Shown here: piece after piece, positions 15,441 to 29,500 of the stretch
Layout: the number at the start of each line of letters is the position of its first letter
Position numbering within the stretch: position 1 is the stretch's first letter
Source: an uncultured Eubacteriales bacterium
GTDB taxonomy: Bacteria > Bacillota > Clostridia > Oscillospirales > Oscillospiraceae
Direction of reading: 5' to 3'
DNA length: 54,352 bases
Assembly (NCBI GenBank): GCA_900317425.1
Contig: ONGR01000012.1
Location: 1 to 54,352, forward strand
Notes under the pieces: generated by a model
The model's input: only the letters and a program-made list of their open reading frames with translations
What the model was told of the DNA's origin: nothing
The model's database searches: none
Translations under genes and position numbers: made by a program

Positions 15441-16061
15441 ATGTATCAATATAAGCTGAGAAAATGGGAGATCGCCCTGCTGCTGGCCCTGGCCGCGGCG
15501 CTGATCTGGGGCGCCTGGTCGCTGCAGCGGCAGGACGATCTGGAGCGGAAAATGATCCGGCTCCACGTGATCGCCAACTCTGACGATCCGGCGGACCAGG
15601 CGCTGAAGCTGCAGGTGCGGGACCGGGTGCTGGCCCTGACCACGGATATTCTGCGTTCCTCCGCCGACATGGACCAGGCCCGCACCCGGCTGGCCCACGC
15701 TCTGCCGGACCTGGAGTCCGCCGCCGCAGAGGAGATCGCCCGCCGGGGCTGCGACTACCCGGTGAGGGCGTCCCTGGAGCGTACGGAGTTTCCTTTGAAA
15801 ACCTACGATGGCTTTGCCCTGCCCGCCGGGGAATACACGGCGCTGCGGCTGGTGATCGGCGAGGGGGAGGGACAGAACTGGTGGTGTGTGGTGTTTCCGC
15901 CCCTGTGCACCACCGCCGCCACAGACCTGCCGGAGACCGCCGTCGCCGCAGGACTTGACGAGGAGGACGTATCGCTGATCACGGAGGAGAACACGGGCTA
16001 TGTGTTGAAATTCCGGTCCGTGGAGCTGTGGGAGCGGCTGCGGCAGTGGCTGGGAAAATAG
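15441..16061 (+). CDS. spoIIR: Stage II sporulation protein R
   Basis: The 206-aa protein (from ATG 15441) has an N-terminal hydrophobic segment (IALLLALAAALIWGAWSL) acting as signal or anchor. The SpoIIR core follows: MIRLHVIANSDDPADQALKL, VRDRVL, and the diagnostic GEGEGQNWWCVVFPPLC motif. In Bacillus, SpoIIR is made in the forespore, exported to the intermembrane space, and triggers SpoIIGA to process pro-sigma-E. Its presence indicates a spore former. ATG 15426 is an alternative start; neither has a strong ribosome binding site, and both are near a long hairpin. A terminator follows at 16078. Confidence 0.93.
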   Translation: MYQYKLRKWEIALLLALAAALIWGAWSLQRQDDLERKMIRLHVIANSDDPADQALKLQVRDRVLALTTDILRSSADMDQARTRLAHALPDLESAAAEEIARRGCDYPVRASLERTEFPLKTYDGFALPAGEYTALRLVIGEGEGQNWWCVVFPPLCTTAATDLPETAVAAGLDEEDVSLITEENTGYVLKFRSVELWERLRQWLGK

Positions 16062-16077
16062 GGGGCGAGCTTTCGGA

Positions 16078-16117
16078 AGCGGGTGACAGACGGATCGTCT
16101 GCCGCCCGCTTTTATTT
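16078..16117 (+). terminator. Intrinsic terminator after spoIIR
   Basis: AGCGGG...CCCGCT closes an inner CAGACG/CGTCTG helix, followed by TTTATTT. Confidence 0.75.
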
Positions 16118-16138
16118 GTGTAAAGCGGGAAAGCCGCC

Positions 16139-16168
16139 TTGACACCATGTAAGATATTAGTGTAAAAT
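16139..16168 (+). promoter_or_regulatory. Promoter of the ATP synthase operon
   Basis: Consensus TTGACA at 16139-16144, an 18-bp spacer and TAAAAT at 16163-16168. It lies upstream of the AtpI-like gene and is the only clear promoter before the atp genes. Confidence 0.7.
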
Positions 16169-16239
16169 AATCCATATTATCATGCGCTGTATTATGTACA
16201 TTTTGCCCCGCTTTCTGCGGCGGCAGCGGAGGTGAGTCC

Positions 16240-16563
16240 ATGGACCATACCACTATGACCATCGTCGGAGCGGCAGCGGGATTTGCGCTGGGCCTTTTGG
16301 CAGCGCTGTTGAGCGGCCGGATCAGTGGGAAGGCCATGGAAAAGGGAAGCACCAATGCCGTCATGGCGTCTGTGACGGTCCGTATGGGGCTGGATCTGGC
16401 GGTTCTGGTGGGCATCTATCTGCTGCGGGGCGTCAATCCGCTGCCCTTTGAGCCCACCGTCATCGGCGCGGCCATGGGTCTGTCCCTGGGGGGCATTTTC
16501 TTTGCCCTGCGTCTGAGCCGGAAGCTGAAGGAGCAGGAAGCGGATAAGAACGAACGAAACTAA
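16240..16563 (+). CDS. Small membrane protein, AtpI-like, first gene of the ATP synthase operon
   Basis: This 107-aa protein has about three transmembrane helices (TIVGAAAGFALGLLAALLS; MGLDLAVLVGIYLL; VIGAAMGLSLGGIFFALRL) and a charged C-terminal tail. It precedes the subunit a gene by 29 nt, where many bacteria carry atpI, a helper for c-ring assembly or Mg2+ supply. I see no specific AtpI motif, so the assignment rests on position, size and topology. GGAGGTGA lies 5 nt before ATG 16240, a near-perfect ribosome binding site. Confidence 0.7.
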   Translation: MDHTTMTIVGAAAGFALGLLAALLSGRISGKAMEKGSTNAVMASVTVRMGLDLAVLVGIYLLRGVNPLPFEPTVIGAAMGLSLGGIFFALRLSRKLKEQEADKNERN

Positions 16564-16592
16564 CGGAAAACCGTTTGGAAGGAGAGTGGAAC

Positions 16593-17279
16593 ATGGAGCA
16601 TGGATCGAGCGTGCTGTTTTCCATCGGACCGCTGGAGGTGACGGGTCCGGTGGTGACCATGTGGGTCATCATCGCGGTGCTGGGCATCGTCTCCTGGCTG
16701 GCCACCCGGCGCCTGAAGGAGGTACCGGGCCCGCTGCAGAATCTGGCGGAGATGGCGGTGGAGAAGTTAAGGGACATGTATTCCGACACGCTGAGCCGGA
16801 AGAACCTGGACCGATACCTGCCTGTGCTGGGTACGTTTTTTATCTTCATCCTGGCCTGTAACTACTCCGGCCTGCTGCCGGGAGCGGGCAAGGCCTTTGC
16901 CGTGCCCACCGCCAGCCTGTCGGTGACGGCGGGCCTGGCCATCTGCGCCTTCTTCTACAACCAGTTTGCCGGCATACGGGCCAAGGGCGTTTGGGGCTAC
17001 TTCAAGGCATTGTGCGGGCCCTCTGTGATCCTGGTGGTGCTGATGCTGCCCCTGAATCTGATCGAGCAGGTGGTGCGTCCCTTCTCCCTTGCCATGCGAC
17101 TGTACGGCAATATCTTCGGTGAGGAGACGGTGGTGGAAAATCTGGGTCACATGCTGCCGCTGCTGCTGCCCCTGCTGATGCAGGTGCTGAGTCTGCTGTT
17201 CGGCGTGCTCCAGGCCATGGTCTTCACCAAGCTGCTGGCTTTCTACGTGGAGGAGGCCACCGAGGAAGAACACGAATAA
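16593..17279 (+). CDS. atpB: F0F1 ATP synthase subunit a
   Basis: The 228-aa membrane protein forms the proton or sodium channel stator of Fo. The signature helix RPFSLAMRLYGNIFGEE carries the essential Arg that faces the c-ring. Upstream is a PLNLIEQ segment and downstream a QVLSLLFGVLQAMVFTKLLA helix. The ATG at 16593 has GAAGGAGAG 6 nt upstream; an in-frame TTG at 16575 lies before that site and is unlikely. It is second in the operon, 40 nt before atpE. Confidence 0.95.
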   Translation: MEHGSSVLFSIGPLEVTGPVVTMWVIIAVLGIVSWLATRRLKEVPGPLQNLAEMAVEKLRDMYSDTLSRKNLDRYLPVLGTFFIFILACNYSGLLPGAGKAFAVPTASLSVTAGLAICAFFYNQFAGIRAKGVWGYFKALCGPSVILVVLMLPLNLIEQVVRPFSLAMRLYGNIFGEETVVENLGHMLPLLLPLLMQVLSLLFGVLQAMVFTKLLAFYVEEATEEEHE

Positions 17280-17319
17280 AGAAGCAAGTTAAAAAAACAA
17301 AACATAGGAGGAACAAACA

Positions 17320-17547
17320 ATGAACACTGGTATCATCGCACTGGCTGCAGCGCTGAGCGTAGCCATCTCCGTCGCCTTTGCGGCTCTGGCGCAGGGAAAA
17401 TTCGCCTCTTCCGCTATGGAGGCCATGGGCCGTCAGCCCGAGGCTGCCGGCGATATCAAGGGCAGTTTGCTGATCCCCCTGGCCCTGATGGAGGCCCTGG
17501 CCATCTACGGCATGCTGGTGGCCATCCTGCTGGTTGGTAAGATCTGA
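17320..17547 (+). CDS. atpE: F0F1 ATP synthase subunit c
   Basis: This 75-aa hairpin protein oligomerises into the rotor ring. It has the loop [10 protein letters not shown] (37-46) that touches gamma/epsilon and the ion-binding carboxylate Glu58 in [11 protein letters not shown]. Gln25 is present at the position used by Na+-coupled rings, but the residue after Glu58 is Ala instead of Ser/Thr. The ion preference is therefore uncertain and may be H+. AGGAGG lies 7-8 nt before ATG 17320. Confidence 0.95.
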   Translation: MNTGIIALAAALSVAISVAFAALAQGKFASSAMEAMGRQPEAAGDIKGSLLIPLALMEALAIYGMLVAILLVGKI

Positions 17548-17576
17548 GGAGAAGAGCCGGGAAGGAGGCACGCGTT

Positions 17577-18008
17577 TTGAGTATCAATATCTCAGAGATG
17601 ATCTGGACGATCATCTGCTTTTTCGCGCTGCTGTTCGTCTTGAATACCTTCCTCTTCAAACCGCTGATCCGCTTCATGGATGAGCGCCGCAGCCGGATCG
17701 ACGCCGGCCTGGATGAGGCCCGCCGCGCCAAGGAAGCCCGCGAAGAGGCGTCCAGAGCGGCGGAGGAGAGTTGGTCCGAGCGAAACGTGGAGGCCCGGCA
17801 TCTCATCTCCCAGGGCAAGCTGGAGGACGACCGGCTGCATACCCGGACCATGGAGGAGGCCCATCACCGGGCCGCGCAGGCGGAGGAGGATGCCCGCACC
17901 AAAGTGGCGCAGGAGGAATCCGAGGCCCGGGACGCCGCCCGCCGCGAGAGCCGGGAGCTGACGGAGACGCTGGCCGACCGGCTGCTGGGCGGCCAGGGAG
18001 AGGGGTGA
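17577..18008 (+). CDS. atpF: F0F1 ATP synthase subunit b
   Basis: The 143-aa protein has one N-terminal membrane helix ([20 protein letters not shown]). [15 protein letters not shown] hinge and a charged coiled coil of about 100 residues follow; this is the peripheral-stalk b subunit. It is somewhat shorter than usual (155-170 aa). The start is TTG 17577 with AAGGAGG 8 nt upstream; no in-frame ATG precedes the membrane helix. A second b-like helix begins the next gene, 10 nt downstream, so the stalk is probably a b/b' heterodimer. Confidence 0.9.
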   Translation: MSINISEMIWTIICFFALLFVLNTFLFKPLIRFMDERRSRIDAGLDEARRAKEAREEASRAAEESWSERNVEARHLISQGKLEDDRLHTRTMEEAHHRAAQAEEDARTKVAQEESEARDAARRESRELTETLADRLLGGQGEG

Positions 18009-18018
18009 GAGGTCGAAC

Positions 18019-20265
<2,247 letters not shown>

Positions 20266-20320
20266 CCAGGCGTAACCAACCGGATCCCCCGGGGAGAGGA
20301 GGCGAGGACACACGGCGAAT

Positions 20321-22580
<2,260 letters not shown>

Positions 22581-22591
22581 AGAGGTGCGCC

Positions 22592-23005
22592 ATGGAAGAT
22601 CGGATCCATCTGCGTATCATCACCACCGGCGGCCCTGTGTATGACGGTTTTGTTTCCGCCATCCAGGTCCCTCTGGAGGACGGCGTCATCGGCATCATGG
22701 CGGACCACGTACCCCTCCTCGGCGCCGTGGTGGAGGGCGTGGTGAAGTGTACCCGCGCCGACGGGGAAGTCCACTATATCGCCGTGTCCCAGGGCCTGGT
22801 CCACGTGGCGGACAACCGGGTGGGCCTGCTGGTGAACGCCGCCGAGCAGGCGGAGAACATCGACCTGGCACGAGCCCAGGCGGCGGAACGCCGGGCCCGG
22901 GAACGGCTGAAGCAGCATACTCCGGAGTTGGATACCATCCGGGCTGAAGCGGCGCTCCACCGCGCATTGGCCCGCCAGATGGCGGTCCGCCTGATGAAGA
23001 AATAG
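22592..23005 (+). CDS. atpC: F0F1 ATP synthase subunit epsilon
   Basis: The 137-aa protein has the N-terminal beta sandwich (LRIITTGGPVYDGFVSAIQV, then EDGVIGIMADHVPLLGAV) and a C-terminal helical hairpin beginning at about residue 90. Epsilon regulates the rotor and links gamma to the c-ring. I chose ATG 22592 (AGAGG 6-7 nt upstream) because the family N-terminus starts there. It is the last gene of the operon and is followed by a terminator. Confidence 0.95.
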   Translation: MEDRIHLRIITTGGPVYDGFVSAIQVPLEDGVIGIMADHVPLLGAVVEGVVKCTRADGEVHYIAVSQGLVHVADNRVGLLVNAAEQAENIDLARAQAAERRARERLKQHTPELDTIRAEAALHRALARQMAVRLMKK

Positions 23006-23011
23006 GCACAT

Positions 23012-23048
23012 AAAAAGACAGTCGCAGATGCGCCTGTCTTTTTCTTTT
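23012..23048 (+). terminator. Intrinsic terminator of the ATP synthase operon
   Basis: AAAAAGACAG and CTGTCTTTTT form a 10-bp stem, with further T residues downstream. Confidence 0.75.
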
Positions 23049-23073
23049 CAAGCGATAAAAAGTGCGCTATAAT
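23045..23073 (+). promoter_or_regulatory. Promoter for addB-addA
   Basis: TATAAT at 23068-23073 preceded by a weak TTTTCA at 23045-23050 with a 17-bp spacer. The -35 box overlaps the T-tract of the atp terminator. Confidence 0.45.
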
Positions 23074-23167
23074 AGACGCAATACAAGCAAGAATCCCCAT
23101 AGCTTCGAGATGTGGGAGGATTTTGGGACACGGAACATGATAGGCTGTCCCAAAAGGAGGTGCGGCG

Positions 23168-26100
23168 ATGCTGTCAATCTGGATCGGACGGGCGGGCTCC
23201 GGTAAGTCCCGCCGGGTGCTGTCGGAGATCGCGGCCCGGCGCGCCCAGCGCGGCCAGGTGCTGCTGGTGCCGGAGCACGTGTCTCATGAGGCGGAGCTGG
23301 ATCTCTGTCATGCCTGCGGCCCCACCGCCTCCCGTAATACGGAGGTGCTGAGCTTCCGCACGCTGGCGGGCCGGGTCCTGTCCGAGTGCGGCGGATTGTC
23401 GGACTTCACGCTGGATAAGGGCGGCAAACTGCTGACCATGCGCCTGGTGCTCCAGGAGCTCCACAGCCAGTTGACCGTCTTTGGCCGGCCTTCCCGCCGG
23501 GCGGCCTTTCTGGAGCAGCTGACGGAGCTGACCGACGAGTTCTACGCCTTTGCCGTGGCCCCGGAGCAGCTCTATGAGCAGGTGGCCGACGTGCCCGGCG
23601 CCGCCGGCGACAAGCTCCGTGATCTGGCGCTGATCTACGCCGCCTATGACGGAAAGCTCCGCGCCGGCGGCATCGACCGCCGCTCCCGGGTCCAGAAGCT
23701 GCGGGACAAGATGGAAGACTCCCGGTATCTGGACGGCAAAGACGTGTATTTTGACGGCTTTTCCTACTTCAACCGGACGGAGGAGGACGTCATCGAGACC
23801 ATCCTGCGCCGGGCCAGCAGCGTCACCGTCACGCTGCTGGGGGAGAAGGGCAACGACGAGCTTTTCCGCAACGCGGTGCGGCAGCGGGAGCGGCTGGTAC
23901 GCATGGCCCGGCGTGCCGGCGTGCCCTGTGAGATCGTCTATCTGACCCATGCGCCCGACGGCGCTCTGGGGCATTTGGAGCGGGGCCTGTTCGGCTCCGA
24001 CGAGCCCTACGCGGGCGAAACAGAGAATATGGAACTGTATGAGGCATCCACCGCCTTCACCGAGGTGGAGTACGTGGCATCCCGGATCCGCACCCTGGTC
24101 TGCGGCGGCGGATACCGTTATCGCGATATCGGCGTCATGGCCCGGAATATGGACGTGTACGGCCCCATTCTGGAGAACGTGTTCCACCGGGACGGCATCC
24201 CCGCCTACATCAGCCGCCGCAGCGACATTCTGGAAAAGCCGGTACTGACGCTGCTGCTGGGTGCCGTGGACGCGGTGACCGGCGGCTTCGACTACGAGGA
24301 TATGTTCCGCTACCTGAAAACCGGCATGGCGGGTATCACCGCCGCCGAGTGCGACCTGCTGGAGAACTACGTGGTCACCTGGGAGATCCGGGGCAATATG
24401 TGGCTCCGGGACACGCCCTGGACGGCTAACCCCGATGGCTACGGCCAGGAGATGACGGATGAGCGCACCGCCCGTCTGGCGGAGATCAACGCCATCCGCC
24501 ACAGGATCCGAGGCCCGCTGCTTCTCCTCAGTGAGGGGTTGAAAACCGAGAATACCGCGGCATGTAAAGCAAAAGCACTTTACGAGTTTGCCCAGCGCGC
24601 CGGCGTGCCGGAGACCCTGTCGAAGAAGGCGCAGGAGCTTCTGGAGAGCGGACAGGTGCAGTTGGCGGAGGAATATGCCCAGCTGTGGCGGATCTTCTGC
24701 GACGTGCTGGATCAGTTTGTGGAGATCCTGGGGGACAGCGAGCTGGACGGGGAGGAGTTTGCCCGCCTGCTGCGTCTGGTGCTGACGGAGTACAGCGTGG
24801 GCACCATCCCCGCCACGCTGGACCAGGTGAAAGTCAGCGACATTAGCCGCAACGACCGCCACCCGGTAAAGTGCCTGTTTCTGCTGGGGGCCAACGACCA
24901 CGTGCTGCCCCAAGTGGACAGCGGCGGTGGATTGCTGGATGACGAGGCCCGGGAGCTGCTGCAGCAGCGGCAGATCCCGCTGTCCGACGCCACATTCGAC
25001 AGCCTGGACAACGAACTGCAGAACATCTACGCCGCCCTGGCCCAGCCCACGGAGCGGCTCTGCGTCAGCTATCCCATAACGGATCTGTCCGGCAGCCAGC
25101 TGCGCCCCTCCTTCGTGGTGGGCCGTATGCGAAAGCTGTTCCCGGCGCTGACCGTTCACCGGGAGGACAGGGCGTATCGCCGGGAGATGCCTGCCACGGC
25201 GCTGGAACTGGCAGGGGAGGAGCCGGATGGCCCTCTTTGGAACTACTTTGCCGCAGCCGGCCGCTACGACGCCGTCCTGAACGGTATGGAGCGTGCCCGC
25301 ACCATGGGCCGGGGCCGCTTGTCCCCGGAGGCGGTGCGGGCGCTGTACGGCCGTTCGATCCACATGTCCGCCTCCCGCATGGACCGGCTCCGCAGCTGTC
25401 ATTTCGGCTATTTTATGGAGTACGGTCTGCGGGCCAAAGAGCGCAAGAGCGCCGGTTTTGAGGCGCCGGAGATCGGCACCTTTATCCACTATCTGTTGGA
25501 GAACGTGACCCGGGACGTGATGGATCGGGGCGGCTACGGTCAGGTGGAGAAGACAGAGCTGCGAAAACTGGTGCGCCACTACGTGGACGAATACGTTGCC
25601 ACGGAGCTTCCCGGCTTTGACGAGAAGAGCGCCCGGTTCCGCTATCTCTTTTCGCGTCTGCGGCACATGGCCTACGCCGTCATTGAGAACATTGCCGCCG
25701 AGCTGGCGGAGTCGGATTTCCGGCCCATGGAGTTTGAGCTGGGCTTCGGCGGCAAGGACGGCAAACTGCCTGCGATTTCCATCCGGGAAGGGGACACGGA
25801 TCTGTCCGTCAGCGGCAAGGTGGACCGGGTGGACGGCTGGCTCCACGGCGGCAAGCTGTATCTGCGCGTGGTGGACTATAAGACCGGCCGCAAGGCCTTC
25901 GACCTCAGTGATCTGCGGGCGGGCCTGGGACTGCAGATGCTGCTCTATCTCTTCACGCTGGAGCAGGAGGGGTCGTCCTACTTCGGCCACCCCGTTGTCC
26001 CCGCCGGCGTCATGTATCTGCCGGCCCGGGATGCCATCGTCCGCGCCGACCGGGGCATCAGCGAGGAGAAGCTGGAGGCCCAGCTGCGGCGGGAGCTGCG

Positions 26101-26524
26101 GCGCAGCGGCATGGTGCTGGGCGAGCCGGAGGTGCTCCGGGCCATGGAGCACAGCGCGCTGGAGTCTCCCTGCTACCTGCCCGTCACCCTCTCAAAAAAG
26201 GGGGATATCAGCAGCGGCGTGGCCTCGGCGGCCCAGCTGGGCAAGCTGAGCCGCTACGTGGACCGGGTGCTCCATCAGATCACCCGGGAGCTGCGCCAGG
26301 GCAACGTGGACGCCGACACCTGTACCCGTGGCCCTCAGGACAGCGCCTGTACCTACTGTGCCTTTGCCTCGGCCTGCTATTTTGACGAGAAACGGGACCG
26401 GCGCAACTATCTGAAGAAGACGAAGCCGGAGGAATTCTGGCAGTTTATTGACCGTGAGACGGGAGAGGAGGGAGACCATGGCGGAGATCAGACTGACGCC
26501 CCAACAGCAAAGGGCGGTCGATGA
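23168..26524 (+). CDS. addB: ATP-dependent nuclease subunit B (AddB)
   Basis: The 1118-aa protein has an N-terminal helicase-like P-loop (GRAGSGKS, residues 7-14) and a C-terminal PD-(D/E)XK nuclease domain with VDYKTG near residue 903. The nuclease is stapled by a [4Fe-4S] cluster: Cys in RLRSCHFGYF near 743 plus the C-terminal CTYCAFASAC near 1060. With AddA it resects double-strand breaks and loads RecA after Chi recognition. AAAGGAGG precedes ATG 23168. The addA start lies 47 nt inside its 3' end, so the two are translationally coupled. Confidence 0.94.
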   Translation: MLSIWIGRAGSGKSRRVLSEIAARRAQRGQVLLVPEHVSHEAELDLCHACGPTASRNTEVLSFRTLAGRVLSECGGLSDFTLDKGGKLLTMRLVLQELHSQLTVFGRPSRRAAFLEQLTELTDEFYAFAVAPEQLYEQVADVPGAAGDKLRDLALIYAAYDGKLRAGGIDRRSRVQKLRDKMEDSRYLDGKDVYFDGFSYFNRTEEDVIETILRRASSVTVTLLGEKGNDELFRNAVRQRERLVRMARRAGVPCEIVYLTHAPDGALGHLERGLFGSDEPYAGETENMELYEASTAFTEVEYVASRIRTLVCGGGYRYRDIGVMARNMDVYGPILENVFHRDGIPAYISRRSDILEKPVLTLLLGAVDAVTGGFDYEDMFRYLKTGMAGITAAECDLLENYVVTWEIRGNMWLRDTPWTANPDGYGQEMTDERTARLAEINAIRHRIRGPLLLLSEGLKTENTAACKAKALYEFAQRAGVPETLSKKAQELLESGQVQLAEEYAQLWRIFCDVLDQFVEILGDSELDGEEFARLLRLVLTEYSVGTIPATLDQVKVSDISRNDRHPVKCLFLLGANDHVLPQVDSGGGLLDDEARELLQQRQIPLSDATFDSLDNELQNIYAALAQPTERLCVSYPITDLSGSQLRPSFVVGRMRKLFPALTVHREDRAYRREMPATALELAGEEPDGPLWNYFAAAGRYDAVLNGMERARTMGRGRLSPEAVRALYGRSIHMSASRMDRLRSCHFGYFMEYGLRAKERKSAGFEAPEIGTFIHYLLENVTRDVMDRGGYGQVEKTELRKLVRHYVDEYVATELPGFDEKSARFRYLFSRLRHMAYAVIENIAAELAESDFRPMEFELGFGGKDGKLPAISIREGDTDLSVSGKVDRVDGWLHGGKLYLRVVDYKTGRKAFDLSDLRAGLGLQMLLYLFTLEQEGSSYFGHPVVPAGVMYLPARDAIVRADRGISEEKLEAQLRRELRRSGMVLGEPEVLRAMEHSALESPCYLPVTLSKKGDISSGVASAAQLGKLSRYVDRVLHQITRELRQGNVDADTCTRGPQDSACTYCAFASACYFDEKRDRRNYLKKTKPEEFWQFIDRETGEEGDHGGDQTDAPTAKGGR

Positions 26525-29500
26525 CCGGGGCGGATCGCTGCTGGTGTCGGCGGCCGCCGGCTCCGGCAAGACGAAGGTCCTGGTGGAGCGCCTGTTCTCC
26601 TACATGGAGCAGGAGCACTGCCACGTGGACGACTTCCTCATCATCACCTATACCAAGGCCGCCGCGTCGGAACTCCGGGGCAAGATCGCCGCGGAGCTGA
26701 GCCGCCGCGTGGCCGATCACCCGGACGACGCCCATCTGCGCCGCCAGATGTTCCGGGTCTACCAGGCGGATATCAAGACGGTGGACGCCTTCTGCGCCGC
26801 CCTGCTGCGCCAGAACGTCCATCTCCTGCCGACGGTGGAGGGACGCAGCCTGACTCCGGATTTCCGGGTGCTGGACGAGCAGGAGGCGGAGCTGCTGCGC
26901 GTCCGGGTGCTGCAGCAGGTGCTGGAGGAATTCTACGTACGGCTGGAGCAGGGCGACGACCGCTGCCAGCTGCTGGCGGAGACTCTGGGCGCCGGCCGGG
27001 ATGACCGGGCCCTGGAGGAGCTGGTGCTGGAGCTCCACGGCAAGATCCAGAGCCATCCCTATCCCATCCGCTGGCTGCGGCAGGTGGGAACGATGTGGGA
27101 ACACCTCCCCGACGAGCTGGCCGACTCCGCCTACGGCCGCATCATCATGGAGGACACGGTGCGCCGCGCCGACTTCTGGGCGGCGCGCCTGCGCCGTGAG
27201 GCGGAGGATCTCCGGGACGATCCGGCGATCTTCGACTGCTACGGCCTCCAGTTCCTGCGTGCTGCCGACAGCTTGGCACAGTACGCCTCTGCCGCTGCAG
27301 ACGGCTGGGAAGCCATGGGGGCGGTCACCCCGGTGTTTGAGAATCTGAAGGCCGTGAAGGGGGCGGAGAACGCCGCCCGGAAGGACATGGCCAAGGCGGT
27401 CTGGGACCGCTGCAAGGCTGACGTGAAGAAGATGACCGCCGTCTATCAGGTGGATTCCGGGGACTATCTGGACGATCTGCGCCTGATGGCGCCGGCCATG
27501 CTGGCCCTTATCGAACTGACGGACCGGTTTGCCGCCGCCTACCAGGCGGAGAAGGTCCGCCGCAACGCCATCGACTTCTCTGACCAGGAGCACTACGCCA
27601 TTTCGATCCTGTTGGACGACCGTGGGGAGCCCACCGAGCTTGCCCAACAGGTAGCCGCCCGGTATCGGGAGGTGATGGTGGACGAGTATCAGGACACCAA
27701 CGAGGTGCAGAACTGCATCTTCCGGGCCATCTCCGACGGAGAGCGGCGGCTCTTCGCCGTGGGCGACGTGAAGCAGAGCATCTATCGCTTCCGCCTGGCC
27801 GATCCCACCATCTTCCTGCGGAAGTATCTGGCCTATCGGGATGCCACGGAGGCGGAGGAGGGGGAGCCCCGCCGGGTACTGCTCCAGAGTAATTTCCGCT
27901 CTCGCCCACAGATCCTGGACGCGTCCAACTTCATCTTTGCCGGTATCATGTCGGTGCAGCTGGGTGAGATGGACTACGGCGACGATGAGAAGCTTTATTA
28001 TGGCGCGGACTATTATCTGCCCCGAACGGATACGGACACGGAGTTCCATCTCGTCAGCGTGGTCAACACGGAGGAGGAGACCTTCGATCGTACGGAGGTG
28101 GAGGCCCGGTTTGTCGCCCGTCGGATCCGGCAGCTCCTGGACGAGGGATATCCTGTCCAGGAGGGCGACACCCTGCGGCCCGTCCGGCCGGAGGATATCG
28201 TCATCCTCATGCGCTCCCCCCGGGCCCGGCTGAAGGCCTATGCCGCCGCCATGGCCCGGGAGAATATCCCGTTCTCCGCTGAGGAGGACGAGGATTTCTT
28301 CTCCGCCGTGGAGATCGCGGTGATGCTGTCCTTCCTCCAGATCATCGACAATCCCCGCCAGGACGTGCCCTTGATCGCCGTGCTGCGCTCGCCGCTCTTC
28401 GGCTTCACGCCGGACGACCTGGCCCGCATCCGCGCTCTGCAGCCATCCGGCGACTACTATGAGGCCCTCTGCCGGGATGATGCACCTGCCACGCTGGCTT
28501 TCCGCGCCACGCTGGACGCCCTCCGGGAGGCCGCCCGGGACCTGCCGGTGGACCGGCTGCTGTGGCAGCTTTACAGCGACTGCCATGCTCTGGCGGTGTT
28601 CGGCGCCATGGCCGATGGGGAGCAGCGAAAAAACAACCTGATCGCCCTCTTTACCTATGCCGGTCAGATGGCCGGGACGGGGAAGGGCGGATTGTTCGAT
28701 TTCATCACCTACGTCCACGGCCTGCTGGAACGGGATCACGTTCCATCCATCAGCGCCCGCCAGAGCGGCGGCGGTGTCCGCCTCATGTCCATCCACAAGT
28801 CCAAGGGCCTGGAGTTCCCGGTGGTGATCCTGGCGGATCTCCACAAGGATTTCAACATGGTGGATCTGCGCCGCCCGGTGCTGGTGCATCCGGAGCTGGG
28901 TCTGGGTACCGAGTGCGTGGATCGGGAGCGCCGTATCCGCTATGATTCCGTGTCCAAGACGGCCATGGCCATGCAGATGGAGCGGGAAAGCAAGTCTGAG
29001 GAGATGCGCATCCTCTACGTGGCCATGACCCGCGCCAAGGAGAAGCTAATCCTGGTGGACTGCATGAAGTATGCCCGCAAGCGCATCCGCGATCTGGCGG
29101 CCCTGGCCTCCTATCCGGTGGAGGCGGAGGTGGTTGGCAGCGCCAAATGCCTGGGCGATTGGGTACTGCTGCCCCTGCTGTGCGCCGCCCAGGCCGAGCC
29201 CATCCACCGCTGGGCGGAGGTGGAGATGCCCGCTCCGGTATCTCTGGACGGCTGGGAGATCCACGTCTGGGAGAACCCCGTGTCGGACATTGCGGAGCGG
29301 GAGGGGGAGATCCGGCCCGTTGCCGAAACGCCCTTTGACCCGGCGCTGTTGGAGCGGCAGTACGGACATGAGCGAGCTACGGTCATTCCCACCAAGGTGA
29401 CGGCCACCCAGCTGAAGGGCCGGGAGAAGGACGAGGAGATTGCCGAAGGCGCGCCGTCGCCGCACCGTGTTCCCAGCTTTGAGAAGCCCCGGTTTTTGCA

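Noticed and set aside
23174-26152. Very long open frame on the minus strand opposite addB (about 990 codons)
   Set aside because: It mirrors addB codon structure in GC-rich DNA, its translation is His/Gln/Gly-rich and low in complexity, and it has no domain I recognise. addB is clearly the real gene.
26192-26569. Small minus-strand frame across the addB/addA overlap
   Set aside because: The overlap of addB and addA is a standard translational coupling; no ribosome binding site supports an antisense gene.
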